Shown here piece by piece: positions 16,303-25,716 of a stretch of DNA of 44,692 bases. Under the pieces are notes generated by a model. It worked only from the letters and a program-made list of their open reading frames with translations. It did no database searches and was not told the DNA's origin. The first letter of the stretch is position 1; each line of letters begins with the position of its first letter. The translations under genes were made by a program, and so were the position numbers. This DNA is from an uncultured Methanobrevibacter sp. (GTDB lineage: Archaea > Methanobacteriota > Methanobacteria > Methanobacteriales > Methanobacteriaceae). Location of the stretch: assembly GCA_900319985.1 (NCBI GenBank), contig ONQL01000029.1, positions 1-44,692 on the forward strand, given 5' to 3'.

Positions 16303-18216
16303 ATGACTTCAGATATTTTAGAAGATATTAAAAAGGAGATTTTAGATAAACTACCAAAAGAAATTCAAGTTTCAAAAGTGGAATTTGAAGGTCCAGAAGT
16401 TGTAGTATACACTAAAAATCCAGAAATTATAACTGAAAATGGCGATCTTATAAGATCACTTGCAAAAGAACTTAGAAAAAGAATTATAATCAGATCCGAC
16501 AAATGTGCATTACTTGAACCTGAAGAAACCATTCATAAAATTCATGAAATTGTACCTGAAGGAGCTGAAATTACTGACATTTACTTTGATACTGTAACTG
16601 GGGAAGTAGTAATTACTGCAAAGAAACCAGGATTAGTTATTGGAAAATATGGAGTAACATCCAGAAACATTGTTAAAAATACTGGATGGGCGCCTAAAAT
16701 CTTAAGAACCCCTCCAATTAGTTCAGACATAATTGGAAAAATTAGAACAATACAAAAGAATAGTAGTAAAGAAAGAAAAAAAATGTTGCAACGTCTTGGA
16801 CGTCAAATCCACCAAGGAAGCAAACATCCTAATGATTGGGCAAGAGTTACATCCATGGGAGGATTTAAAGAAGTCGGACGTTCATCAATGTTATTGCAAA
16901 CACCAAACAGTCGTGTTTTATTAGATTGTGGAGTTAATGTTGCAGCATCAGATAATAAAAATGCATTCCCATATCTGAATGCACCGGAATTTTCAATTGA
17001 AGAATTGGATGCCGTTATTATTTCCCATGCTCACCTTGACCATTGCGGATTTGTACCATACCTTTACCATTATGGATATGAAGGACCTGTTTACTGTACA
17101 ACCCCAACAAGGGACTTGACCACACTCTTACAATTCGATCACTTGGACATAGCTCACAGAGAAGGAAATCCATTGCCTTTTACATCAAAACATGTAAAAC
17201 AAGCTATCAAAAATACAATTACATTAGATTATGGAGAAGTAACTGATATCTCCCCAGACATAAGATTAACATTACACAATGCAGGACATATCCTAGGTTC
17301 CTCCATATCCCACATGCACATCGGAGACGGTGCTCATAACCTTGTTTATACTGGAGACTTTAAATACGAACCATCAAGATTGCTTGAACCTGCAACAATC
17401 AGATTCCCGCGTGCCGAAACTGTAATTATGGAAAGTACTTACGGTGGAAAAGAAGACGTGCAGCCTTCAAGAAACAACGCTGAAAAAGAAATGATGAAAA
17501 CAATCTACAAAACACTTAAACGTGGTGGAAAAGTATTAGTTCCAGTATTTGCTGTAGGAAGAGCACAGGAACTCATGGTTGTTTTAGAAGAGTATATGAG
17601 ACATGGATTAATTGAAGAAGTGCCAATATACATTGATGGTATGATCTGGGAAGCAACTGCAATTCATACTGCAAGACCAGAATACTTAAGTAAAGACTTA
17701 AGAGATCAAATTTTCCACATGGGCAGAAACCCATTCGTCTCAGACATGTTTGAAAAAGTTCAAAATAGAGACCAAAGAAAAGAAATTGTTGAAAGCAGAC
17801 AACCTGCAATCATCTTATCAACTTCCGGTATGTTAACTGGTGGAAATTCAGTAGAATACTTCAAATGGTTATGTGAAGATGAGAAAAACACATTAATCTT
17901 TGTAGGATACCAATCAGAAGGATCAATGGGTAGAAGAGTCCAAAAAGGATGGAAAGAAATACCTCTTGAAGATGATGATGGTAGAACCAGACAATTCTTT
18001 GTGAAAATGGAAATCAAAACAATTAATGGATTCAGTGGACACTCCAATAGAAGACAATTAATGGAATATGTAAAAAGACTTAACCCAAGACCTGAAAAAG
18101 TCATCACATGTCACGGAGACCCATATAAAGCAGTCGATTTAGCATCTTCTATTCATAGAAGTTATAAAATTGAAACTAAAACTCCAATCAATTTGGACTG
18201 TGTTAGAATACATTAA
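16303..18216 (+). CDS. fttA: aCPSF1/FttA, beta-CASP ribonuclease and transcription termination factor
   Basis: A 637-aa protein. Residues about 1-145 are two KH-like RNA-binding domains, including PGLVIGKYGVTSRNI. From about 180 a metallo-beta-lactamase fold follows with HAHLDHCG (H242 to H247) and later metal ligands (HNAGHILGSS, YTGDFKYE). A beta-CASP insertion follows (VPVFAVGRAQELM, STSGMLTGG), and GFSGHSNRRQL with TCHGDP completes the active site. Archaeal aCPSF1 cleaves RNA 3' of U-rich sites and ends transcription as FttA, acting on stalled elongation complexes. GAAGGGAT upstream is the Shine-Dalgarno. The unusual inverted repeat with a T-run in front of it may reflect autoregulation. 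Confidence 0.95.
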   Translation: MTSDILEDIKKEILDKLPKEIQVSKVEFEGPEVVVYTKNPEIITENGDLIRSLAKELRKRIIIRSDKCALLEPEETIHKIHEIVPEGAEITDIYFDTVTGEVVITAKKPGLVIGKYGVTSRNIVKNTGWAPKILRTPPISSDIIGKIRTIQKNSSKERKKMLQRLGRQIHQGSKHPNDWARVTSMGGFKEVGRSSMLLQTPNSRVLLDCGVNVAASDNKNAFPYLNAPEFSIEELDAVIISHAHLDHCGFVPYLYHYGYEGPVYCTTPTRDLTTLLQFDHLDIAHREGNPLPFTSKHVKQAIKNTITLDYGEVTDISPDIRLTLHNAGHILGSSISHMHIGDGAHNLVYTGDFKYEPSRLLEPATIRFPRAETVIMESTYGGKEDVQPSRNNAEKEMMKTIYKTLKRGGKVLVPVFAVGRAQELMVVLEEYMRHGLIEEVPIYIDGMIWEATAIHTARPEYLSKDLRDQIFHMGRNPFVSDMFEKVQNRDQRKEIVESRQPAIILSTSGMLTGGNSVEYFKWLCEDEKNTLIFVGYQSEGSMGRRVQKGWKEIPLEDDDGRTRQFFVKMEIKTINGFSGHSNRRQLMEYVKRLNPRPEKVITCHGDPYKAVDLASSIHRSYKIETKTPINLDCVRIH

Positions 18217-18261
18217 TTTAAAAAACAATTAAATACTTAATAAAACAAATTATAAATGTGG

Positions 18262-18297
18262 AAATATTGTTAAATACAATATTTTATTATTTATTTT
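18262..18297 (+). terminator. Hairpin terminator between fttA and purM
   Basis: AAATATTGT (18262-18270) and ACAATATTT (18276-18284) form a perfect 9-bp stem with loop TAAAT, followed by a T-rich tail. It lies 46 bp after the fttA stop. Confidence 0.55.
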
Positions 18298-18333
18298 TAA
18301 AAAAAATTACAAATTAAGCTTATAGGTGTTAAA

Positions 18334-19353
18334 ATGGTTACTTATTCAGAATCCGGTGTTGATATAGACCTTGAGGCTGTAACTGTTTCAAAGTTAGCAG
18401 ACAAACTTAAATCAACATTATCATGTAGAGATATCATCACCGACAGTGGTCATTATGCTGCTTTAGTTAAGTTAGGCGATAAAGCTATTGCAATGAGTAC
18501 TGACGGTGTTGGAAGTAAAATTTTAATTGCAGAAATGATGAATAAATACGATACAGTGGGAATAGATTGTATTGCTATGGTTGTTAATGATATCCTCTGT
18601 GTAGGAGCAGAACCAATTGCATTAGTAGATTATCTTGCTGTTGAAAAACCAGACCCAGAAAGAGCTAGTGAGATTGCTGAAGGTCTTGTTAAAGGTGCTG
18701 AAGAATCAAAAATTGCTATAATTGGTGGTGAAACAGCTTCACTTCCAGGAATTATCAAAGATTTTGATTTAGCAGGTACTGGAATTGGTTTCGTAGATAT
18801 TGATAAAATCATTACTGGCGAAAACATAAAACCCGGAAATGTATTAATCGGTATTGAAAGTAATGGAATTCATTCCAACGGATACAGTTTAGCAAGAAAA
18901 GCATTATTCGACGATGCTGGTTTTACTGTTGATGATAAAATGCCAAATGGTGAAACAACTATCGGTGAAGAATTAATTAGACCAACTGAATTATATGTTA
19001 AACCTATTGTAGCATTATTTGAAAAAGAATATAATATTAATGGACTTGCACATATTACAGGAGGTGGTTTTACAAATCTCAGACGTTTGAAAAAAGGCGT
19101 GGGATACGATATCACCGACCTTCCAGAAGTTCCGGAAATATTTAAACTAATTTATGAACAAAATGTTGACATCAAAGAAATGTATAAAGTATTTAATATG
19201 GGTGTCGGCTTTGTTGTAATTGCTGAAGAAAATGAAGCTGAAAAAATAATGGATACCTTGAAAGAATACTGTAATTGTCAAATTATCGGTAGAGTAACCG
19301 ATGATGAAAAAATTACTGTAAAAACATTCGAAGGATCCGAAATCGATTACTGA
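18334..19353 (+). CDS. purM: Phosphoribosylformylglycinamidine cyclo-ligase
   Basis: A 339-aa AIR synthetase that converts FGAM to AIR with ATP in purine synthesis. Signatures are YSESGVDIDLEA at the N-terminus, MSTDGVGSKILIAEMM, DCIAMVVNDILCVGAEP, IIGGETASLPG, and the later HITGGGFTNLRRL. Length matches the family. AGGTG seven bases before the ATG is a clear Shine-Dalgarno. comC follows after 28 bp, so the two may share a transcript although the pathways are unrelated. Confidence 0.96.
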   Translation: MVTYSESGVDIDLEAVTVSKLADKLKSTLSCRDIITDSGHYAALVKLGDKAIAMSTDGVGSKILIAEMMNKYDTVGIDCIAMVVNDILCVGAEPIALVDYLAVEKPDPERASEIAEGLVKGAEESKIAIIGGETASLPGIIKDFDLAGTGIGFVDIDKIITGENIKPGNVLIGIESNGIHSNGYSLARKALFDDAGFTVDDKMPNGETTIGEELIRPTELYVKPIVALFEKEYNINGLAHITGGGFTNLRRLKKGVGYDITDLPEVPEIFKLIYEQNVDIKEMYKVFNMGVGFVVIAEENEAEKIMDTLKEYCNCQIIGRVTDDEKITVKTFEGSEIDY

Positions 19354-19381
19354 TTTGATAAAATAAATAAGAGGTGTGTAA

Positions 19382-20410
19382 ATGAAGATAATGAAAGATA
19401 ATGAAATAGCTCTTGTAAAAGAAATATTAAAAAAATTAGGAGCTAGTGAAGAAGACAGCGAATTTGTAGCTGAAGCAACAATAGATGCTGATTTAAAAGG
19501 ATTTACATCACATGGGCTTGGAAGATTCCCACAATACTTAGTTAGTATCAAATCAGGAACAATAAATCTAAAAGAAGATATTACTATCGAAAAAGAGACT
19601 CCTGCAATCGCTTTAATAAACGGTAACAGTGGCTTTGGACAAGCTGTATCCTACAAAGCAATGCAAATAGCCATTAAAAAAGCTAAAGAAGTTGGAATCG
19701 GATGTGTAGGTGTTCACAATACCAACCACTTTGGAGTGACTGGATTTTATTCCGATTTAGCATTAAGAGAAAACTGCATTGGACTCGTTATTGCAAATAC
19801 TGATCCGGCTATTGCACCATTAGGAGGCAGCAAACCTTTAATTGGAACCAATCCAATAGCATTAGGAATTCCATCAGAAACCTACATTACTGTAGATATG
19901 GCAACATCCGTTACAGCACGTGGAAAAATCATCGAATCCAAAAGAAAAGGTTTAGACCTACCTGACGGATGGGCATTAGATAAAGATGGAAACCCAACCA
20001 ATGACCCAGAAGCTGCACTTGAAGGATCAATTTTACCATTTGGTGGATTTAAAGGATATGCATTATCATTATTAATTGAAATTTTAACTGGACCACTAGT
20101 ACAAGCAGGATACGGACTTGGAGTTAGCGGTACTGCTTCACCAACCCAAGACTGTACTAAAGGAGATTTATATGTTGTAATTGATCCAACCAAATTTGGA
20201 GACTTCGGAGAATTTGTTGCAAATACCGAAGACTTTGTATCACAAGTCAGGTCTACCGGTGAAAATGTAGCTATACCCGGAGATTTAGAAGTTAAAAGAA
20301 TTGCTGATGCTGAAGCCAACGGCGTTGCAATTGATGAAAAATTATACGAACAATTAAAACAAATCTGTGAAAATTTAGATATTGACATAGATTCCTACAT
20401 AGAAGAATAA
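19382..20410 (+). CDS. comC: L-sulfolactate dehydrogenase (malate/lactate dehydrogenase family)
   Basis: A 342-aa protein of the type 2 malate/L-lactate dehydrogenase family. Markers are DLKGFTSHGLGRFPQYL near residue 40, VHNTNHFGVTGFYSDLAL around 115, and the long cofactor-binding region with SKPLIGTNPIALGIPS. In methanogens this family includes ComC, which oxidises (R)-sulfolactate to sulfopyruvate in coenzyme M synthesis and can also act on malate. The presence of comB in the same window and the position next to purM, as I recall for MTH1205, favour ComC. GAGGTGTG before the ATG is a strong Shine-Dalgarno. Substrate is inferred, not visible. Confidence 0.85.
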   Translation: MKIMKDNEIALVKEILKKLGASEEDSEFVAEATIDADLKGFTSHGLGRFPQYLVSIKSGTINLKEDITIEKETPAIALINGNSGFGQAVSYKAMQIAIKKAKEVGIGCVGVHNTNHFGVTGFYSDLALRENCIGLVIANTDPAIAPLGGSKPLIGTNPIALGIPSETYITVDMATSVTARGKIIESKRKGLDLPDGWALDKDGNPTNDPEAALEGSILPFGGFKGYALSLLIEILTGPLVQAGYGLGVSGTASPTQDCTKGDLYVVIDPTKFGDFGEFVANTEDFVSQVRSTGENVAIPGDLEVKRIADAEANGVAIDEKLYEQLKQICENLDIDIDSYIEE

Positions 20411-20430
20411 TTACTTATTCTTCAAAATTC

Positions 20431-20484
20431 TTTTTTTTATAACCCCTGATGTAAAATTTTTTTTACAATATCGAAGTAATATTG
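20431..20484 (+). terminator. T8 run and two tandem hairpins after comC
   Basis: Eight T at about 20431-20438 are followed by TGTAAAA-TTTT-TTTTACA (20450-20467) and CAATAT-CGAAGTA-ATATTG (20466-20484). They stand between comC and the adhesin promoter and probably isolate the two transcripts. Confidence 0.5.
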
Positions 20485-20489
20485 AATTT

Positions 20490-20587
20490 AAAAAGTGTAA
20501 AATGAAAATTATTATATATACTTAGAAGATAAGTATAAATGTTAAATCATACTAATAATACTAGTAATGAAAATCTATACACTTTTT
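20490..20587. promoter_or_regulatory. Promoter region of the Ig-repeat adhesin, enclosed by an inverted repeat
   Basis: AAAAAGTGTA (20490-20499) and TACACTTTTT (20578-20587) are perfect 10-bp inverted repeats 78 bp apart. Inside lie the direct repeat AATGAAAAT (20501-20509 and 20566-20574), a TATA-like TATATATA (about 20513-20520) and a small hairpin (ATACTT-AGAAGAT-AAGTAT). The arms bracket the putative TATA and start site, which fits a regulator acting at two sites or an invertible or looped DNA segment better than an RNA structure. Confidence 0.45.
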
Positions 20588-20629
20588 TTAACTAAATATG
20601 ATTTTCTTAAAAAAGGAGGATAAAAAGTT

Positions 20630-22864
20630 ATGAAACTTAAAAACTCTTATATCTTACTAATAATAATGAGTTTATTTTTATTAGTAAGCATTGGGTCTGT
20701 ATGTGCTCAAGACAATAGCACATCAGATGCAGGCATTTTAGCTAGTGAGAGTAATGATATAACTCTCAGTGAAGATGCCGGTGAGAAAATAAATACTACA
20801 GTGGAGTCTGAAAATGTAAAAGTTAATGAAAAAGACCCCGTTGAAATTCCGGTGACTGTAAAAGATAATAACAATAGCATAATAGACATTGCAAAAGGCA
20901 ACCTTACAGTTACTGAAGGAAATAAAACTATTAATTTCAATTATAATAATTCAAAAATAAATATTATTGACAAATTAGCTTTAGGCAATCATAGTTTAAA
21001 CATAAATTATTTAGGAAATGATATTTACAAAAATTCTACCAAAAAAATTATTTTATCAATATTTGGAAACTATACCATGATTACACCTACTGCAGTTAAT
21101 GTTAACAGTACAAAAATTGTAGAATTACCAGTTAACATTACCAATAAAGTAGATGTAGCTGCGGTAAGCGCCAGCGATTTTAATATTACTATAACCTATA
21201 AAGAAGGTAATGATACTAAAATAATCAATGTAAACAATATTGAATATGCTGATAATAAACTTAAGTTTTCTTATTCATTAGCAAACACCATTTCCGCATC
21301 TACCATGACAGTCATTTATAACGGTACTTTCGGAAACTTTAAAAATAACGTTACCTTAAATAGAATTTATAATATAAAGCTTGAAAGCATTGTAACTACA
21401 AATCAGTATAAGAATGGTGCTTACAAATTCAAAGTAACTGATATTGATGACAGCACTACAAGTTTAAAAGGCAAAAGTGTAAGTTTAACCACTATCGGAA
21501 ATATTAGAGCAGGATTTAGTGCAACTATTGATGAAAATAATACCGTTAGTTATTTAACAAGGAATTTATATGAATTCGACAATACCAACAACACTTTTGA
21601 TATGAAAGAATTTGCTGTTGGAAAACATGCTGTTGAAATCTCAACTAGCGGAGATTTAAAATCTACATCCATTAAACTTAATTTAACTGTTACAAAAGCA
21701 GAAATCGATATTAAAATTGCTAACTTTAAGGAAGAATATGGAACCAATAAAAACGTGACAATTACCGTTACAAGCAAAGTTGATGGATCACCTGTTCCGG
21801 GAATCATCCTTCATTTAAACATGCCACAAACAAGTGGTAAAAACTATTACTTCATAACCGACACAGACGGTCAAAGTAAAATTTCAGTTAAAAGTTTAGT
21901 TGGTGGAGATTATGATGTAACCGTAACCAATAACGACACCAAAAACATCAAAAATACAAAAGCTACCGGTAAAATTACAATTGTTCCAAAACCTGTTGTA
22001 ATCACTACAAAAAGCGTAACTATAACTTACAATAGTGGAAATACAGCAACCATTAAGATTACAGATAAAAAAACTGGTAAAGTTGTACCAAATGCAATTG
22101 TGCTTGTAAAATTATATACCGGTTCAAAATACAAAGCATATCTTTTCCAAGCAACAGATAAAGGAATTGTGAAATTCGCAGCATCATTATCTGTTGGAAA
22201 ACATAAAATGGTTGTGGAAACTGCAGATACCAGATACAAAGCTTCTTCAGTAACAAAATATATTACTGTTAAAAAAGCTAGTGCAAAATTCAAAGCACCT
22301 AAAGTAAGTACATATTACAAAAGCGGAAAATATTTCACCGTAACTTTAGTTAACTCTAAAAATAAACCGGTTTATGATGCTAAGGTAAATATCAAAGTAT
22401 TTGTTTCCAAAAACAGATATTACAACTACAACGGAAATACCGGTTCAAATGGTCAAATCAGACTTTCATTAAGCACTTTAAAACCTGGAAGTTATAATGT
22501 TGTCATTGCAAAAGGTGAATCCAAAAACTATACCGCAAAACAGGCTACTTCCAAAATTGTTATCAAAAAATCTCCAACAAAATTAATTCCTGCGAAAAAA
22601 ACCGCTAAAAAAGGAAAAAATGCTTACTTTAATGTTACTGTTAAAAATACAAAAACTAAAAAAATAATTGCTGGAGTTAAAGTAAACGTTAAAGTTTACA
22701 CTGATAAAACATATAAAACTTACACAATTAAAACCAATTCAAAAGGAGTTGCAAAACTAAATACAAAATCCTTAAGTGTTGGAACTCATAAAGTTGTTGT
22801 AAGTTCTGCAAACAAATATTGTGTTGCAAAAGCGGTAACATCCACAATAAAAATAACAAAATAA
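20630..22864 (+). CDS. Secreted adhesin-like protein with Ig-like repeats
   Basis: A 744-aa surface protein. Residues 1-26 are a signal peptide (basic MKLK, long hydrophobic core, cleavage near SVCAQ). The mature part is a chain of Ig-like beta-sandwich repeats of about 90-100 residues, seen in recurring endings such as VGKHAVEIST, VGGDYDVTV, VGKHKMVVET, PGSYNVVIA and VGTHKVVVSS, often preceded by G(Q/V) turns. The N-terminal half is acidic and N-glycosylation rich; the last 250 residues are very rich in Lys and Tyr, which could bind the pseudomurein wall. There is no C-terminal membrane helix. Such adhesin-like proteins are numerous in Methanobrevibacter. GGAGGAT upstream is a strong Shine-Dalgarno. 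It interrupts an otherwise conserved housekeeping order. Confidence 0.88.
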   Translation: MKLKNSYILLIIMSLFLLVSIGSVCAQDNSTSDAGILASESNDITLSEDAGEKINTTVESENVKVNEKDPVEIPVTVKDNNNSIIDIAKGNLTVTEGNKTINFNYNNSKINIIDKLALGNHSLNINYLGNDIYKNSTKKIILSIFGNYTMITPTAVNVNSTKIVELPVNITNKVDVAAVSASDFNITITYKEGNDTKIINVNNIEYADNKLKFSYSLANTISASTMTVIYNGTFGNFKNNVTLNRIYNIKLESIVTTNQYKNGAYKFKVTDIDDSTTSLKGKSVSLTTIGNIRAGFSATIDENNTVSYLTRNLYEFDNTNNTFDMKEFAVGKHAVEISTSGDLKSTSIKLNLTVTKAEIDIKIANFKEEYGTNKNVTITVTSKVDGSPVPGIILHLNMPQTSGKNYYFITDTDGQSKISVKSLVGGDYDVTVTNNDTKNIKNTKATGKITIVPKPVVITTKSVTITYNSGNTATIKITDKKTGKVVPNAIVLVKLYTGSKYKAYLFQATDKGIVKFAASLSVGKHKMVVETADTRYKASSVTKYITVKKASAKFKAPKVSTYYKSGKYFTVTLVNSKNKPVYDAKVNIKVFVSKNRYYNYNGNTGSNGQIRLSLSTLKPGSYNVVIAKGESKNYTAKQATSKIVIKKSPTKLIPAKKTAKKGKNAYFNVTVKNTKTKKIIAGVKVNVKVYTDKTYKTYTIKTNSKGVAKLNTKSLSVGTHKVVVSSANKYCVAKAVTSTIKITK

Positions 22865-22870
22865 AATTAA

Positions 22871-22907
22871 AAGAGAATTAACTTTCTCTTACTTTTTTTC
22901 TTTTTTG
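22871..22907. terminator. Bidirectional terminator between adhesin and polB1
   Basis: AAGAGAA (22871-22877) and TTCTCTT (22884-22890) form a 7-bp stem. T-runs lie on both sides for the respective strands (ACTTTTTTTCTTTTTT downstream on the plus strand). It covers the stop codon of polB1 and ends both convergent transcripts. Confidence 0.65.
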
Positions 22908-24679
22908 TACTTGGCATAAAAACCATCAGTATCAGCATATATTGCATAAAAACCATATTCTTCGGCTTTTTTTATTGATGATTTAATATATTGTCTTCCC
23001 CAGGAAGTAATTGCTTTTGCACATTCAAATGAATACCATCTGAATCTAGGAAACCCATAAATGCCGTACATGGTATTGGCCAATCTTTTAATGGCCTGCT
23101 GCTGTACATTTAAAGATCTTTTTTCGGTTTCATCGGTTGATGCTTTCATTTCACGCTTGATTCTGAATCTTTCTTGTAAAATTTTATCAATGACTGATGG
23201 AATGAAACCCTGAGGATTCTTTTTAAACTTTAAACCATGTTCAGGAGAAATATTATACTCATCCTCATTTTCAACATCCCCCAAAACCATTACATCAGGA
23301 GATATGTTTTTTGAGATGATAATGCTAGGATACAGACTTCTGAAATCAAATTGGACTAAATTTTCGTGAAGTCCAGTTTCAGGCTCCCTTACATATCCAC
23401 CTTCATTATCTTCAGCATTAGCACGGTCTGCAAAGTTAGAACCCTGTTTATTTGGAACAACTTCTTCATCAAAATAAGCCTGCTTTACTAAAAACCATTC
23501 TGCCTGTTGGCCAGTTGCCATACGACTAACGTCAAATAAAGGCTGACCTATAATACGAGTAAGTTCCAAATTAAGAGGCAATGTTTGTTCTGCAATTTTT
23601 AAAGTGGAAATAACATCGTCAAGCGAATAATCAAATAAATTATCCAATTCCTCTCCGCCATTGTCCCAAAATTCCCAAATTCTTTCACCAGGAACATCGA
23701 TTTTTTCCTCACCGAACAGCTCATAATAGACACGTTCCAAAGTATATCTTTCAAGAGACATATATCTCCTCATAACAAGATATAAATCCACATGAATCAG
23801 TCCTTTTAGAGAAGCAGCATTTGCATAACCTCTTCTGATATATCTAACTTCGGACCCATCCATTCCAATATCCAAATCCACACCAAATATTTTAGCCCTA
23901 TCTTTAAGGTAAGGGAAATCAAAATTATCTGAGTTATAACCAACAATAATGTCAACATTATTATCCTTAATGATATTTACAAATTCCTCAATCATCTCTT
24001 TTTCAGATGCAACCTGATTGACAAAGTCATCACGACTTTCAGAATTTGTTTTTGTAGAAATAACCTGATTGACACCGAAATTACTGGCCACCCCAATCAT
24101 GATAATTTCATCCTCTTCAGAATTGGGCATTCCATGAGGATTTCTCACTTCCAAATCGAAACTCATAATTCTGAATTCCTGAGGATATTCAGGAACACGC
24201 TTTAATTCTTCAGTGAGTTTGATGATTTGAACATCATGTTTTTTTGAATCCAAATTTAAAAATGAATCAAGTTCTTCACCGACGGCTGTAACTTCAGTCA
24301 TAGGAATTACATCACGGTCCATCAGATATCTTCTGTAAAATGGAATATCAAATTCCCTGATTTGAATAACACTCTCAAGATCCCTTAGTTTATCCCGATT
24401 TTTTGCAAGTTCCTGAGGATGTTCGAATGTGACCTTGATAAAATCTGTTTCGATTTGAAAATCTTTTTTTGTTACTTTTTCAACAGAAATAACATCTAAA
24501 TTTTCCTGGATTTCTTTAATGCATTCATCAAAATCATCACATACCACATACAAGTACGGTTCAAATGTGTCGTCAATCAGAATAACATTTTCATCCCCAT
24601 CTTTTGAAAATAACCTAATAACAGGTTTATCATCATGTGTTACATAATCTATATCCAAAATAACAACATTTTTCTCCAT
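22889..24679 (-). CDS. polB1: Family B DNA polymerase, large part of the split PolB
   Basis: A 596-aa replicative-type polymerase. The 3'-5' exonuclease has Exo I FDLEV (174-178), Exo II GYNSDNFDFPYL (247-258) and Exo III YSLDDV (351-356). Polymerase motif A is DFRSLYPSII (445-454), motif B KRLANTMYGIYG (531-542) and motif C YADTDG (581-586). The chain stops ten residues after motif C with KYKKEKK, so the thumb domain is absent. This is the known split of Methanobacteriales PolB (MTH1208 plus a small C-terminal subunit MTH208 encoded elsewhere), not a truncation. The stop of the upstream permease gene abuts its ATG. Confidence 0.95.
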   Translation of the reverse strand: MEKNVVILDIDYVTHDDKPVIRLFSKDGDENVILIDDTFEPYLYVVCDDFDECIKEIQENLDVISVEKVTKKDFQIETDFIKVTFEHPQELAKNRDKLRDLESVIQIREFDIPFYRRYLMDRDVIPMTEVTAVGEELDSFLNLDSKKHDVQIIKLTEELKRVPEYPQEFRIMSFDLEVRNPHGMPNSEEDEIIMIGVASNFGVNQVISTKTNSESRDDFVNQVASEKEMIEEFVNIIKDNNVDIIVGYNSDNFDFPYLKDRAKIFGVDLDIGMDGSEVRYIRRGYANAASLKGLIHVDLYLVMRRYMSLERYTLERVYYELFGEEKIDVPGERIWEFWDNGGEELDNLFDYSLDDVISTLKIAEQTLPLNLELTRIIGQPLFDVSRMATGQQAEWFLVKQAYFDEEVVPNKQGSNFADRANAEDNEGGYVREPETGLHENLVQFDFRSLYPSIIISKNISPDVMVLGDVENEDEYNISPEHGLKFKKNPQGFIPSVIDKILQERFRIKREMKASTDETEKRSLNVQQQAIKRLANTMYGIYGFPRFRWYSFECAKAITSWGRQYIKSSIKKAEEYGFYAIYADTDGFYAKYKKEKK

Positions 24680-25702
24680 TTAATCATCACCAAGAAGATA
24701 TTCTTTTCTATAACAGTCTAAAACTTCATAAGTAATTCCCAATACCAATGGACCTACAACAAAACCAACGATTCCATATACCAACGGACCTGCTAAAAAT
24801 CCGATTAATAATATCAACGGATGAATATCGGCATAATGACTTGATAATGCCGGTCGTATATACATATCCACGGTGCTAAGGAAAAATCCGAAGAACAGTA
24901 CTATAACTGCCCGAATATAATTGCCTGAAGCTACATCAATGAAAAACAATGCCCAGTATATCGGCCAAGGCCCAAATACCGGAATTAATTGAAGTATACC
25001 TGTCAGTACACCTAAAAAGATACCGAAAGGATAGCCTAAAAGAGAATAACCGATGCATCCGAAAATACCAATTATAACTGAAGTCAAAAAGTGTCCGTAA
25101 AAAATGCTTTTCAATACATCCTCTACTGAAGATAAGGTGTTATCAAAGAATTCCTTAGAATCATCCGGAACGAAGGACCTTATAAATTCCAAACAGTTTT
25201 CACCATCACGGACAAAGTAAAACACTGAACAGACCAAAATAAATAAGTCCAATGTTACATTTGCAAACTTGCCTACAAACTTGACAGAATAATTTAGAAG
25301 ATAACTTCCAACATTACTAATTACAGAATCAATATATGAATTCAGAGAATTGACATCGACATAAGAGGGTAGATAAGATGAAATTTGAGACATCACTGAA
25401 TTGACATCAGTATTCGGATTATTGGCCAAAATCCAGCTGACAAATATCGATAATTCAAATACAATATAAAACAATAACAATATCAGTGGTATCAGCACCA
25501 CAACCATTGCGAGCAAAATAGAAATTGAAGAGTATTTTAATTTAGATTGAATTTTTCTTGCGATTGGTCGGATTCCATAAGCTAAAATAGCTCCCAAAAT
25601 CACCATATTTAAAACAGGGAATACAAACATTAATGAAATTACAATCAGAAATATTACCAACAATACTGGAGGATTTAAATAATTTTTAATGCTGAATCCC
25701 AT
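24680..25702 (-). CDS. AI-2E/UPF0118 family membrane transporter
   Basis: A 340-aa membrane protein with about seven to eight hydrophobic segments: a pair at the N-terminus (about 12-45), one near 60-85, a soluble loop of about 90-145, then a C-terminal block with GYSLLGYPFGIFLGVLTGILQLIPVFGPWPIYW and PLILLIGFLAGPLVYGIVGFVVGPL. These match the AI-2E transporter superfamily, whose members include autoinducer exporters and Na+/H+ antiporters; the substrate here is unknown. Its TAA directly abuts the polB1 ATG and it starts 14 bp after pyrK, so the four genes likely form one operon. Confidence 0.9.
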   Translation of the reverse strand: MGFSIKNYLNPPVLLVIFLIVISLMFVFPVLNMVILGAILAYGIRPIARKIQSKLKYSSISILLAMVVVLIPLILLLFYIVFELSIFVSWILANNPNTDVNSVMSQISSYLPSYVDVNSLNSYIDSVISNVGSYLLNYSVKFVGKFANVTLDLFILVCSVFYFVRDGENCLEFIRSFVPDDSKEFFDNTLSSVEDVLKSIFYGHFLTSVIIGIFGCIGYSLLGYPFGIFLGVLTGILQLIPVFGPWPIYWALFFIDVASGNYIRAVIVLFFGFFLSTVDMYIRPALSSHYADIHPLILLIGFLAGPLVYGIVGFVVGPLVLGITYEVLDCYRKEYLLGDD

Positions 25703-25716
25703 ATTTTAACCACCAT

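Noticed and set aside
22889..22960. Truncation of the DNA polymerase
   Set aside because: Ending just after motif C is the known natural split of Methanobacteriales PolB.
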